64,000 nt of DNA from Pseudochelatococcus lubricantis (lineage in GTDB: Bacteria; Pseudomonadota; Alphaproteobacteria; Rhizobiales; Beijerinckiaceae). Below the pieces are notes generated by a model, which did not search any database, was not told the origin of the DNA, and saw only the letters and a list, made by a program, of their open reading frames with translations. Position 1 is the first letter of the stretch, and each line of letters starts with the position of its first letter. Both the position numbers and the translations under genes were made by a program. Shown here in pieces: positions 44,972 to 53,948 of the stretch. The stretch is from assembly GCF_042432495.1 (NCBI RefSeq), contig NZ_JBHLXC010000010.1, positions 27,770 through 91,769 of the forward strand, given 5' to 3'.

Positions 44972-46251
44972 TCAGGCCGGACGCTTACGGATGATGTCGG
45001 AGGCGGTCATGCGCTTCACCTCGGCTTCTGCCGAGTCAATCGACGCGCGGCCCTCCATGCGCAGCCGGTTCATCTCGCGGGTGAATTCATCGCAGAATTC
45101 CTTGAACAGCGCCGGGTCCATCAGGTGATGGCGCGGCGCGTTCAGCACCCGTGCCTCAAGCCGGTCGCGGCGAATGTTCTGGCGGTTGTCGCAGGTGCCC
45201 TTGTTGCGTGCCGTCGAACAGCCGACCAGATCGGCCGAGATCATCGAGTAACCACCACCGCAGCAGGCGCACCTGGTCAGGCCGGAGAAGAGGTATTTCG
45301 GCCGGCGTCGATCCCGGAAGTGGTTCTCGGTCTCACCACTGTCGGCGCGGGTCTTTCGGCGCGGGTCTTCTTGATCGCCGCCTGTCGGGCTTTGGCGGCC
45401 TGCCATAGATCGTCGTCGAGGATTCGTAACTCTGGAACCTCCTGGATGATCCATTCTGACTCAGGGTTCGGCCGAGCCTGGCGCTTGCCGGTACCGGGGT
45501 CTTTCAGGAACCGCTGGTGGTTCCAGACCAGCTTGCCGACATACATCTCGTTGTTGAGGATGCCATTGCCTCGTTTGGCATTACCATTGATGGTGCTGAA
45601 TCCCCAATCGCCACCGCCGGGAGCATTGATGCCGTCCTTGTTCAGCTCGACGGCGATGCGCTTCGGCGACTTGCCGGCCACATAGTCGCGGAAGATGCGG
45701 CGGATGACCTCGGCCTCGATTTTGTTGATCGTGCGGTCCCCGCGCGCCGGCTCGCCGTTGCCATCGAACTTCTTGACGACATCGTAGCCGTAGCAGTTAC
45801 CGCCGCCGGACTTCCCTGCCTCGACGCGACCACGCTGGCCGCGCCGAGTCTTGTCGGCGAGATCCTTCAAGAATAGCGCATTCATCGTTCCCTTGAGGCC
45901 GACATGCAGGTGGGTGATCTGACCCTCGGAGAGCGTGAAGATTTTCACATCCGAATAGGTCATGCGCTTGAAGACACCGGCGATGTCTTCCTGATCGCGG
46001 GATAGCCGGTCCATCGCTTCGGCAAGGATCAGGTCGAAGCGGCCGCGCATCGCATCCGCGATCAGGGCTTGAATACCTGGTCGGATCATGGACGCGCCGG
46101 AGACCGCGTGGTCGGAATATTCCTCGACGATGCGCCAGCCCTGCTTCTCTGCATGCAGGCGGCACATGCGCAGCTGGTCGGCGATCGAGGCGTCGCGTTG
46201 ATTGTCGGAGGAATAGCAGATTACCTGACCTCCATGGCTACGAAGACGCAC
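44972..46251 (-). pseudogene. Large serine recombinase (resolvase family), broken by a 14-bp tandem duplication
   Basis: The upstream two thirds (46251-45277) encode the resolvase N-terminal domain (CYSSDNQRDASIADQLRMC; RGRFDLILAEAMDRLSRDQED) and the recombinase domain (GYDVVKKFDGNGEPARGDRTINKIEAEVIRRIFRDYVAG). The downstream third (to 44972) encodes the zinc-ribbon region (FSGLTRCACCGGGYSM) in another frame. TCGGCGCGGGTCTT occurs twice in tandem at 45342-45355 and 45356-45369; removing one copy restores a single frame through KKTRADSGETENHF. The N-terminus also looks short: the usual YARYSSDNQ appears as CYSSDNQ. Confidence 0.85.
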
Positions 46252-46551
46252 TCAGCATCATGAATCCCGGATCGCGACCGGAGAGAAAGTATATTAAAGC
46301 CCTGACCCGAGGGAGGAACGCGCAGCCCTGTCCCAATAAAGCATGATTGGGTTCTTATCTGGCCGGTTCCAATGAACTTGTAACGTGATGTCATTAGGTG
46401 CTCCGCTCCAATGGGGCCGCGGAGCCGGCCCGTCGATATGCCGATTTTGGCACCAAAGCCATACTCACCTCCGTCGGAAAACTGTGTGGAGGCGGGCCAA
46501 AGCGTCACTGCGCTGTCCACCAAAGCCAGGAAGTGACGAGCCGTCGGAAGA
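46252..46551. other. Spacer between recombinase and AraC regulator
   Basis: 300 nt with no gene I can support. Short open frames exist in several readings but show no family similarity or ribosome site. The stretch probably belongs to mobile-element debris. Confidence 0.5.
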
Positions 46552-47445
46552 TCAGGCGGCAGGGTTCATCCGCGTCTTCGCAGCCTTGATGTCACGGGCG
46601 GGCGGCAGACCGAACATCCGGCCATATTCACGGGTGAATTGTGAAATGCTCTCATAGCCCACCGCATAAGCAGCGTTACTGATCATCTCGCCTTCCGCGA
46701 GCATCAGCCGACGAGCCTCGATCAGCCTGAGTTGCTTTTGGAATTGCAGCGGCGATAGCGAGGTGATCGTCCGAAAGTGCTCGTGGAAAGATGACAAACT
46801 CATCTTGGCCACTTCCGCCAGATGTTCGACTCTCAAAGGCCGGGCGAAGTGATCGCGGATGAGCGCGACGGAGCGGGCGATGCGCAGTGCGTGGCTGTCG
46901 ACCACTCCAAGGGCGCGGATGGCGCCTCCGTGGCGACCCGAAAGCAGCCAGTAGTGGAGTTCACGGATCAATTGCGACTGAAGAATGGGTACGGACGCCG
47001 GGCGGTCGAGGAGCCGCATCAACCGCAAGGCCGCATCGGTCACTTCCGTTTCGGTCCGGTCCACGCGGATAGGGATATCGGCGGCGAATGGCGAGAAACC
47101 TATCTCGACGACGAGGCCTTCGATCAGCGCGAGATCGAGGTCGACGATGAGTGCGAGGTACGGCGCGTCAAGGCGGGCTTTGGTGATCTGGCTGATGGTC
47201 GGAACGTCAGCCGTGATCAGCAACGAGTCTCCAGCACCGAAGTCGAACGTCCTGCTACCCATCGTGACACGCTTGCTGCCTTGGAGCACTAGAGCAACAA
47301 GGGGCTTGTTGATCGCGTACTGCAGCGCGGTTGGTGCGGTTTCGCGGATGATCGTCAGACAAGGGATAGGCGTTTGGGCAACGCCAGTTCCGTTGGCGTG
47401 TGCTTGCGCGTATCGGCGTACAGTTTCGAGCAAGAGCTGGATCAT
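46552..47445 (-). CDS. AraC-family transcriptional regulator
   Basis: 297 residues. The N-terminal AraC_N cupin-like domain (PCLTIIRETAPTALQYAINKPLVALVLQGSKRV) senses a ligand. The C-terminal domain has two helix-turn-helix units (RVEHLAEVAKMSLSSFHEHFRTITSLSPLQFQKQLRL and ISNAAYAVGYESISQFTREYGRMFG). This subgroup often controls adjacent SDR or aldo/keto reductase genes. It is divergent from the SDR gene with 387 nt between, so that gene is the likely target. Confidence 0.92.
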   Translation of the reverse strand: MIQLLLETVRRYAQAHANGTGVAQTPIPCLTIIRETAPTALQYAINKPLVALVLQGSKRVTMGSRTFDFGAGDSLLITADVPTISQITKARLDAPYLALIVDLDLALIEGLVVEIGFSPFAADIPIRVDRTETEVTDAALRLMRLLDRPASVPILQSQLIRELHYWLLSGRHGGAIRALGVVDSHALRIARSVALIRDHFARPLRVEHLAEVAKMSLSSFHEHFRTITSLSPLQFQKQLRLIEARRLMLAEGEMISNAAYAVGYESISQFTREYGRMFGLPPARDIKAAKTRMNPAA

Positions 47446-47832
47446 GTGCCATGTTGTAAAACATGCCGCTCAGGGCTTCAATCCGATGCGGACAATCAGG
47501 CAAAGAATTCCGAGTTTCCGGCATCTGACTCGCGGCGAGATAGCGTGACGGTCATCAACTTGGCGACGGAAGAGAGAATTGGCAGGATCGCTTGCTGAAG
47601 GCCTCGCCACAACGTTGCAAAGTCTGCGTGAATGGCAGCCGCTTTGCTTTGGAAACACGCCTAACGTCCTGCGTGCGCGCGTGAATTCTGCGGCGCTCAC
47701 GATGACGTTTGAACAAGGCAGGCCACTTCCGGCGTATGAATAGGCAAGAATAACCGACGATCCGGCAACAAAGGGAGAGGCCGCTCGACGATAGTGTGGT
47801 CGTACGACGCTCAATGCAAAAGGAGTTACCTC
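47446..47832. other. Divergent promoter region araC-like / SDR
   Basis: 387 nt without a supported gene. It must hold the promoters of the divergent regulator and SDR gene. I found no clear palindromic operator; AraC sites are direct repeats and hard to see by eye. Confidence 0.5.
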
Positions 47833-48588
47833 ATGACCACTATCTCGCTCGTCACCGGTGGCAGCCGCGGCCTCGGTCGCAATACCGCAGTCAGCATCGC
47901 CCGGCGCGGCGGCGATGTAATCCTCACCTATCGCAACGGTGCCGACGCGGCCAACGCGGTGGTCGCGGAGATCGAGGGGCTTGGACGCAAGGCGATCGCG
48001 CTGCCGCTTGACGTCAGCAACATCTCCACCTTCCCCGCATTCGCCGAGAGCGTCCGCTCGGCGCTGCAATCGACCTGGGGCCGAAACGATTTCGACCATC
48101 TGGTCAACAACGCCGGTCACGGTGAAATGGCTGGGATCGCGGAAACCACTGAGGAGCAGTTCGACGGTCTGTTCAACGTCCACGTCAAGGGCGTGTTCTT
48201 CCTGACTCAGGCGCTGCTGCCGTTGCTCGTGGACGGTGGGCGCATCGTGAACTTCTCGTCGGGGCTGACTCGTGTCTCCAACCCTGGCTTCTCGGCCTAT
48301 TCGGCCGCCAAGGGCGCGGTCGAGATCCTGACGCTCTACATGGCGAAAGAATTCGCCGGGCGCGGCATTACCGCGAACACGATTGCACCGGGTGCGATCG
48401 AGACCGACTTCCTGGGAGGCGCGGTGCGCGACACGCCGGCTTATAATGAGGCCTTCGCCGGAATGACGGCCCTTGGCCGTGTGGGGCTGCCCGATGATAT
48501 CGGCCCGGCGGTGGCGAGCCTGCTCGGACCGGATAATCGCTGGATCACGGCGCAGCGGATCGAAGTGTCCGGCGGACAGAATATCTGA
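47833..48588 (+). CDS. Short-chain dehydrogenase/reductase
   Basis: 251-residue classical SDR. Cofactor motif TGGSRGLG, structural NNAG, catalytic Ser in NFSSG, YSAAK with catalytic Tyr and Lys, and PGAIETDF. The Arg pair after the second strand position (TYRNGAD) favours NADPH. AAAAGGAG lies about 8 nt before the ATG at 47833. RidA-like gene follows after 56 nt. Confidence 0.93.
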   Translation: MTTISLVTGGSRGLGRNTAVSIARRGGDVILTYRNGADAANAVVAEIEGLGRKAIALPLDVSNISTFPAFAESVRSALQSTWGRNDFDHLVNNAGHGEMAGIAETTEEQFDGLFNVHVKGVFFLTQALLPLLVDGGRIVNFSSGLTRVSNPGFSAYSAAKGAVEILTLYMAKEFAGRGITANTIAPGAIETDFLGGAVRDTPAYNEAFAGMTALGRVGLPDDIGPAVASLLGPDNRWITAQRIEVSGGQNI

Positions 48589-48644
48589 TCCAGAAAATCT
48601 CAGGCGGGACCTTGACGTTCCCGCCTGCATAAGGCCGCTGCGGT

Positions 48645-49043
48645 ATGGCTCAACGCGAGGCTGTCTTTCCCGCGGATCGTCACGCGCTCTACGGGGCGCA
48701 TGGCTATTCGGCGGCGGTCCGTTCCGGGGATCTGCTGTTCGTATCGGGTCAGGTCGGCAGCCGTGCCGATGGCTCGCCGGAGCCGGATTTTGCCGCGCAG
48801 GTCCGCCTGGCCTTCGCCAACCTTCAGGCAACGTTGGCGGCAGGAGGGGGCAGCTTTGACGACATCGTCGATGTCACCACCTTCCACACCGATCCCGAAA
48901 ACCAGTTCGAGACCATCATGGCGGTGAAGAACGAGATATTCCCGCAGCCGCCCTTTCCGAACTGGACCGCGATCGGCGTCAATTGGCTTGCCGGCTTCGA
49001 TTTCGAAATCAAGGTCATCGCTCGCATCCCCGACAAGGCCTGA
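48645..49043 (+). CDS. RidA/YjgF-family protein
   Basis: 132 residues of the Rid family, which hydrolyse reactive enamine/imine intermediates. GDLLFVSGQVG, the central DIVDVTTFHTDPENQF, and WTAIGVNWLAGFDFEIKVIA near the end fit the family. The strictly conserved Arg of true RidA (usually in RxxVxVxxLP) is not obvious here, so it may be a Rid subgroup with a different activity. Probably co-transcribed with the SDR gene. Confidence 0.88.
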   Translation: MAQREAVFPADRHALYGAHGYSAAVRSGDLLFVSGQVGSRADGSPEPDFAAQVRLAFANLQATLAAGGGSFDDIVDVTTFHTDPENQFETIMAVKNEIFPQPPFPNWTAIGVNWLAGFDFEIKVIARIPDKA

Positions 49044-49058
49044 CCACATTTGGGGCGC

Positions 49059-49973
49059 CTATCCGTCGGAGGTCGCGCGCGTCCCGTGCCGGTTGTGCTT
49101 GACGAAATCCACAAAGGCACGAAGCGCGGAGGGCATCAGCCGCCTTTCCGGATAATAGAGATAGGGACCATCGAACGGCTGGCACCAATCCTCCAGAACC
49201 GCTTCCAATGTCCCGGCCTTCAGATAGGGCTCGCAATGCTCGGTGAACAGGAGTGCAAGCCCGAGGCCGCTGCGGGCCGCGCTGAGTTGGGTGTGCGGTT
49301 CCGTTGTGAAGATGGGGCCACTCGGCGCGATTTCGACCTCTTCTCCGTCCCGTTCGAACGGCCAGTTCAGGCGATTCCCGCGCGGGAATATCTGTCCGAA
49401 GCACGGCCTGTCGACAAGTTCCTTCGGATGGTCGGGTCGACCATGTTCCTTGAAGTAGTTTGGTGAGCCCACGACGCAGAACCTTTGCGGACCGCCAAGA
49501 GGCACGGCGATCATGTCCTTGGCCAAGGCTTCGCCATAGCGAACTCCGGCATCGAACCCGGCGCCGATGACGTCGATGAAGCTCTCGTCCGCAACGAGTT
49601 CCACCCGTATTGCGGGATATTGCCGCAAGAAGTCGATGATCAGTGGCGTTACCCGGAAATCCAGCGCCGGGCGCGGCCCGTTGATGCGCAGCGTGCCTGT
49701 TTGCGCCTGCGTGCCTGGGCCGAAACCGGCGAGCGCCTCGCCGATGCTCGCCATCGGCGGGTCAATCGCGGCCAGAAGCTGACTGCCCGCGTCCGTCAGA
49801 GCAACGCTGCGTGTCGTGCGGTTGAAGAGCCGCGCCCCGAGGTCATTTTCCAGGTTGCGGATATGCTCGCTGAGGGTAGCAGCCGTGATGCCAAGCTCCA
49901 GTGCCGCGCGACCGAAATTCCTGTGTTTCGCCACGGTCGAGAACATGCGCAGCCGATTGAGGTCGATCGCCAT
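49059..49973 (-). CDS. LysR-family transcriptional regulator
   Basis: 304 residues starting MAIDLNRLRMFSTVAKHRNFGRAA. The winged helix-turn-helix (GRAALELGITAATLSEHIRNLENDLGARLFNRTTRSVALTDAG) and the LysR substrate-binding domain follow. The open frame upstream of 49973 runs into the divergent aldo/keto reductase gene and is not used. It is divergent from that gene with 94 nt between start codons, the standard arrangement for LysR control of the neighbour. Confidence 0.93.
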   Translation of the reverse strand: MAIDLNRLRMFSTVAKHRNFGRAALELGITAATLSEHIRNLENDLGARLFNRTTRSVALTDAGSQLLAAIDPPMASIGEALAGFGPGTQAQTGTLRINGPRPALDFRVTPLIIDFLRQYPAIRVELVADESFIDVIGAGFDAGVRYGEALAKDMIAVPLGGPQRFCVVGSPNYFKEHGRPDHPKELVDRPCFGQIFPRGNRLNWPFERDGEEVEIAPSGPIFTTEPHTQLSAARSGLGLALLFTEHCEPYLKAGTLEAVLEDWCQPFDGPYLYYPERRLMPSALRAFVDFVKHNRHGTRATSDG

Positions 49974-50067
49974 TCTTCGGAATCCCCTGATAGTAGATTC
50001 GGCTTTTACCCGATTATTCCCGATATGTTTAGGGTTTAGAGTCTCCTGAGCAACAAGGAGAACCTCC

Positions 50068-51066
50068 ATGACCAGAAAACTTGGAAAATCGGGACCAACC
50101 ACCTCCAGCATCGGCCTCGGCGCCATGGGGATGTCGGATCTTTATGGTCCTGCCGACCGCACTGAGAGCATCGCGACCATTCGCGCCGCCCTCGACGGCG
50201 GTGTCTCCCTGATCGACACCGGCGACTTCTACGGGTGGGGTCACAATGAGCTGCTGATCGCCGAGGCGATCGCTGGCTGCAAGCGCGAAGACATCCAGAT
50301 CAGCGTCAAGTTCGGCGCCCTGCGCGATCCGGCGGGCGGCTGGAGCGGCACGGACAACAGCTCCGCGCATGTGAAGAACTACCTCGCCCAGAGCCTCGTG
50401 CGCCTGCACACGGACTATATCGACATCTATCGTCCGGCCCGCCTCGATCCCCGCGTCCCGATCGAGGAAACTGTGGGCGTTCTGGCCGAGATGGTGAAGG
50501 CCGGCTATATCCGCCACATCGGACTGTCCGAGGTCTCGGCCGAGACGCTGCGGCGCGCCCATGCCGTGCATCCGATTTCGGACCTGCAGATCGAATACTC
50601 GCTGATTTCGCGCGGCATCGAGGCGGAGATCCTGCCAACCGCCCGCGAGCTGGGCATCGGCATCACCGCCTATGGCGTTCTTTCCCGTGGCCTCATTTCG
50701 GGCCATTGGAACAAGGCGCGGGCCGGCGAGTACGACTTCCGCAACATCAACCCGCGTTTCCAGGGTGAGAACCTCGACCGCAATCTCGAACTGGTCGAGA
50801 AAATCCGGGCGCTTGCGTCCTCCAGGGGCGTGACGGTCGCGCAGCTCGCCATCGCCTGGGTTCTGGCCCAGGGCGACGACATCGTTCCGCTCGTCGGCGC
50901 CCGCAAGCGGGATCGCCTTGAGGAGGCGCTGGGGGCTCTCGCCACAACGCTTTCCGCCGAAGATCTGGCCGCCATCGAAGAAATCGTGCCGGTGAATGCG
51001 GCGGCCGGCGCCCGCTACAACGACTACCTCATGGGCGATCTCGACAGCGAAAAGACGTCTGCGTGA
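50068..51066 (+). CDS. Aldo/keto reductase
   Basis: 332-residue NADPH-dependent oxidoreductase with the (alpha/beta)8 barrel. The active-site Asp and Tyr are in LIDTGDFYGWGHNE, the catalytic Lys in ISVKFG. YIDIYRPARLDPRVPIEETVG replaces the usual His with an Arg-Pro context typical of the AKR11-13 type, where the usual sequence is YQPARLDP. QLAIAWVLAQGDDIVPLVGARK is the cofactor-binding region. AAGGAGAACC precedes the ATG. Likely controlled by the divergent LysR protein. Confidence 0.92.
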   Translation: MTRKLGKSGPTTSSIGLGAMGMSDLYGPADRTESIATIRAALDGGVSLIDTGDFYGWGHNELLIAEAIAGCKREDIQISVKFGALRDPAGGWSGTDNSSAHVKNYLAQSLVRLHTDYIDIYRPARLDPRVPIEETVGVLAEMVKAGYIRHIGLSEVSAETLRRAHAVHPISDLQIEYSLISRGIEAEILPTARELGIGITAYGVLSRGLISGHWNKARAGEYDFRNINPRFQGENLDRNLELVEKIRALASSRGVTVAQLAIAWVLAQGDDIVPLVGARKRDRLEEALGALATTLSAEDLAAIEEIVPVNAAAGARYNDYLMGDLDSEKTSA

Positions 51067-51145
51067 TGCGAACGGGTTGGAGGATGCCGCTTATTGATGT
51101 GGCGTCCTCAGCAAAAGAAAAATGCAACCAAGACGAGGAGTGCCA

Positions 51146-51562
51146 ATGAAGTGGCTTCTGAACATCGGGATCGCAGCGGCCCTTATTTCGCTCAGTGCTG
51201 CACCAGTCATCGCGCAGAATAAGGAGACTGAAATGAATGCTATAGCTATCCCCGCGCCTCTCGATGCGCTCGTTTCTGTCGTCAATGGTGGAGACACCGA
51301 AGGGTATCTCGCGCTTCTGACCGAGGACAGCGTTGTCGACGACAACGGTGATCGATACGTCGGTAAGGCCGAGATCAAGACCTGGTCCGACCGCGAACTG
51401 ATCGGAGCCAAAGGTGTCATGACCGTTCAAGGCGTCGAAACGCACGGAACGGAAATCCACCTCATCGCCGATTGGAAGAGCAATTTCTACACCGGGCCAG
51501 GCAGATTCATCTTTACTCTCCGGGACGGAAAAATCTCCGAGTGGAGAATCCGCGCCATTTAG
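51146..51562 (+). CDS. Exported NTF2/SnoaL-fold protein
   Basis: 138 residues. MKWLLNIGIAAALISLSAAPVIA is a signal peptide (cleavage expected after AQ/AQN region near residue 24), giving a periplasmic product. The mature part, with LDALVSVVNGGDTEGYLALLTEDSVVDDNG and a C-terminal FIFTLRDGKISEWRI, is the cone-shaped NTF2-like fold used by small isomerases and hydratases. GAGGAG precedes the ATG at 51146; an earlier in-frame ATG at 51122 lacks a ribosome site. Confidence 0.85.
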   Translation: MKWLLNIGIAAALISLSAAPVIAQNKETEMNAIAIPAPLDALVSVVNGGDTEGYLALLTEDSVVDDNGDRYVGKAEIKTWSDRELIGAKGVMTVQGVETHGTEIHLIADWKSNFYTGPGRFIFTLRDGKISEWRIRAI

Positions 51563-51583
51563 GCCACAATCATCGTTTGCGCT

Positions 51584-51607
51584 CCAAGGACGGCTTCGCC
51601 GCCTTGG
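51584..51607. terminator. Stem-loop between convergent genes, possible bidirectional terminator
   Basis: CCAAGG-A-CGGC pairs with GCCG-CCTTGG around a 2-nt TT loop in the spacer between the NTF2-like and SDR genes. No T-run follows on either strand, so intrinsic termination is not certain. Confidence 0.35.
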
Positions 51608-51664
51608 GGCGCCTTGCGTTTGATAGCCACGAAGAATTGCAAGTTTGACGGTGGAGCAGAAACC

Positions 51665-52420
51665 CTAGATCTGCACTCCGCCACCGATATCAACTACGCC
51701 GCCCGTGATGTAGCTCGCATTCGGTCCTGCGAGGAAGCAGACCGTCGCGGCCACCTCTTCAAGCGTTGCGATGCGACGGATGGGGTGCAGATCCATGATC
51801 GCATCGGGAAGATTATCTGCAACACCGGCGGCCATGTCGGTGGGCATGATGCCCGGCTGAATGACGTTCACGGTGATGTTGCGCCGTCCCAGATCGCGAG
51901 CCACGCCTCTGGCGTAGCCGAGCGCCGCCGATTTGGTGCCGGCATAGTCCGCGACACCGGGGAAGGGAACACGGGTGCCGAGAGTTGAGCCGATGAAGAT
52001 GATTCTTCCTCCGTCGGGGAGCTTCTGCGCTGCGGCCCGCGTGGTCGCGACAGAGCCAAGGACGTTGACCTGCCACTGACGATCGAGACCCGCTACGTCG
52101 AGTTCCGGATCGTCGACCAGTTTGCCTTGAACGGCGATCGCGGCGTTGTTTACGAGAATGTCGAGCTTACCAAAGTGAGCCAGAACCGTATCGATCAGCG
52201 GCTTGGCGGCGCTCAGGTCAGCCTGGTCGCTTTTGATGGCAAGAGCGCGCGTGCCTTTGGCCTTCAGCTTTTCGACGACTGCCTCAGCCTTCTCCACCGA
52301 CGACATATAGCTGATGGCGATATCGGCCCCCTGGTCGGCAAGGGCCTTGGCCGTGGCGGCTCCCAGACCGCGCGAGCCTCCGGTGACAAGGGCGACTTTG
52401 CCCGACAGTGGTTTCGACAT
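51665..52420 (-). CDS. Short-chain dehydrogenase/reductase, FabG-like
   Basis: 251 residues. TGGSRGLG cofactor loop, NNAA, catalytic Ser in FIGSTLG, YAGTK with Tyr and Lys, and QPGIMPTDM; C-terminus AGPNASYITGGVVDIGGG is typical of the 3-oxoacyl-reductase-like group. The ATG at 52420 is used; TTGAGC-side codons to 52441 add an unlikely leader. It is divergent from a TetR gene with 176 nt between, the usual regulator-target layout. Confidence 0.92.
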   Translation of the reverse strand: MSKPLSGKVALVTGGSRGLGAATAKALADQGADIAISYMSSVEKAEAVVEKLKAKGTRALAIKSDQADLSAAKPLIDTVLAHFGKLDILVNNAAIAVQGKLVDDPELDVAGLDRQWQVNVLGSVATTRAAAQKLPDGGRIIFIGSTLGTRVPFPGVADYAGTKSAALGYARGVARDLGRRNITVNVIQPGIMPTDMAAGVADNLPDAIMDLHPIRRIATLEEVAATVCFLAGPNASYITGGVVDIGGGVQI

Positions 52421-52562
52421 GGGTGATCCTTCCTTGAGCATGATGGGTGAATTACGTCGCCGGCGGTGGATAAACGGGGCGTTGCGGCTACGGGCACGGT
52501 TTCATAACGAGCGTTACGCAATAGAGCTACGAAATCTGGACAGGCGGAGTCAAGCCGTTTAT

Positions 52563-52574
52563 TAATGATCATTA
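52563..52574. promoter_or_regulatory. 12-bp palindrome upstream of tetR-1, candidate operator
   Basis: TAATGATCATTA is a perfect palindrome 22 nt before the TetR ATG at 52597, in the divergent spacer. A weaker TAACG-AG-CGTTA is at 52505-52516. Either could be the autoregulatory site that also governs the SDR gene. Confidence 0.4.
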
Positions 52575-52596
52575 TGAAAACGATCCGGGTGACTTG

Positions 52597-53196
52597 ATGG
52601 GACGGCCGCGCGAATTCGATGTCGATGAGGCGCTGGACGCCGCGCTGGCGGTCTTCTGGCGCAAGGGATTCGAGGGCGCCTCTTACGCGGATCTGACGCA
52701 GGCGACCGGCGTGGAGCGGCCAGCCCTCTATGCGGCCTACGGAAACAAGGAGGAGTTGTTTCGCTTAGCGCTACAGCGCTACTATGAACGCTATATGGAT
52801 TATGTTCCTGAGGGCCTGAAGCAGCCGACGTCCTACGATGTGGCGGCTTATATCCTTCGCGGCGCAGTGGAGCTTTGCACACGCTATCCGGACCATACTG
52901 GATGCTTCGGGGTCAACGGAGCTTTGGCGTGCTCGGACAACGCCGAGCCCATTCGCAAAGCCTTGATCGATGCTCGCGCGTCTGGCGAGGCGGCGCTTCG
53001 CACGCGCTTCGAGCGGGCCAAAGCCGAAGGGGACCTGCCGGACACTGCTGATAGCGGAACCTTGGCGGCCTATCTCATGGCGATCCTTCACGGCGTTGCC
53101 GTGCAGGCCAAGGCAGGATTCTCTAAAGAGGTGTTGATGGCGGTCGCCGATCAAGCCCTCTCAACTTGGCCGTCTGGCAGGCATCATAACGTGTAA
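52597..53196 (+). CDS. TetR-family transcriptional regulator (tetR-1)
   Basis: 199 residues. DNA-binding domain at the N-terminus (GRPREFDVDEALDAALAVFWRKGFEGASYADLTQATGVERPALYAAYGNKEELF), with the ligand-binding helical domain behind it including GCFGVNGALACSD, typical of the AcrR/YcdC-like group. A TTG one codon earlier is possible. Convergent with the second TetR gene. Confidence 0.92.
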   Translation: MGRPREFDVDEALDAALAVFWRKGFEGASYADLTQATGVERPALYAAYGNKEELFRLALQRYYERYMDYVPEGLKQPTSYDVAAYILRGAVELCTRYPDHTGCFGVNGALACSDNAEPIRKALIDARASGEAALRTRFERAKAEGDLPDTADSGTLAAYLMAILHGVAVQAKAGFSKEVLMAVADQALSTWPSGRHHNV

Positions 53197-53287
53197 GTCG
53201 GCGATATTCATGTCGATGGCGGCATCAAAGTCGATGCCGACGAGAAACGCGAACGCCCGTTCCGGGTGCGGCATGGTTCATGAAGGA

Positions 53288-53875
53288 TCACTTTTCAGAG
53301 GGCAGGTCACAAGTCTGATCAATCGCGACCGCGACCAGGTCCTTCAACGATGCGCGGACATGGGTTCCGAAATCTGCTGAGGAACCGTCCGAACACCATC
53401 GATCGATCGCAATTCGCCATATCAGGACGCCCACCTCGGCAGCCATTACTGCAAGATGGGTCGGAATGGCCCGCTCCTCCAGGGTCGTTGCGATCGCGGC
53501 AGCGAGCGAGCGCATTTTCATCAGCTCGCGCTCGTGGAACTCGGCGTTGGCTGCGACGATGGCCTGCCGGGCGATAACATCGGCCCGGTTTGCATCGAAG
53601 AAATTGCCGGCCGTCTCCAGGGCGCTGACGACCACCTCGAGCGGGCGAGCGTCTTCGGCCTCACGAACGGCCCCGATGATTTCTGCCTCCAGCTCGTCCG
53701 CCCGCCAGAAGAGAACCTCCGGCTTGTCGATGAAGTAGCGGAAAAAGGTCCGCTCTGTCAGACCGGCCGCCGCCGCGATATCGGCAACGGTCGTCTCCGC
53801 GTAGCCACGATCGTGGAAAACCTCGATCGCCGCCCTTCCAAAGCGCTCCCGCGCATTTTCGATCTTCTGAACCAT
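53288..53875 (-). CDS. TetR-family transcriptional regulator (tetR-2)
   Basis: 195 residues with the N-terminal helix-turn-helix RFGRAAIEVFHDRGYAETTVADIAAAAGLTERTFFRYFIDKPEVLF (FFRYF is the usual YFxxK recognition-helix end) and a helical effector domain. It is divergent from a small gene and the 73-nt spacer holds two 19-bp operators. The same operator pair occurs before the epimerase gene 4 kb away, so this protein probably represses itself and the whole 53.9-57.9 kb cluster. Confidence 0.92.
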   Translation of the reverse strand: MVQKIENARERFGRAAIEVFHDRGYAETTVADIAAAAGLTERTFFRYFIDKPEVLFWRADELEAEIIGAVREAEDARPLEVVVSALETAGNFFDANRADVIARQAIVAANAEFHERELMKMRSLAAAIATTLEERAIPTHLAVMAAEVGVLIWRIAIDRWCSDGSSADFGTHVRASLKDLVAVAIDQTCDLPSEK

Positions 53876-53892
53876 TATTCGTTGATAGCACC

Positions 53893-53938
53893 ATTGTCAG
53901 TTTCTGCCAATCGCATTACATTGGCAGAAACTGACAAT
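53893..53938. promoter_or_regulatory. Doubled TetR-type operator (site A)
   Basis: ATTGTCAGTTTCTGCCAAT (53893-53911) and ATTGGCAGAAACTGACAAT (53920-53938) are exact inverted repeats separated by 8 nt, and each is itself a near-palindrome (ATTGTCAG-N3-CTGACAAT with one mismatch). Centre spacing is 27 bp. The pair fills the spacer between tetR-2 and the small gene at 53949. Confidence 0.85.
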
Positions 53939-53948
53939 GGAGTCTCTC

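Noticed and set aside
45277..46251. Recombinase as an intact shorter gene plus a separate downstream gene
   Set aside because: The exact 14-bp tandem duplication at the frame break, and continuity after removing it, show one broken gene.
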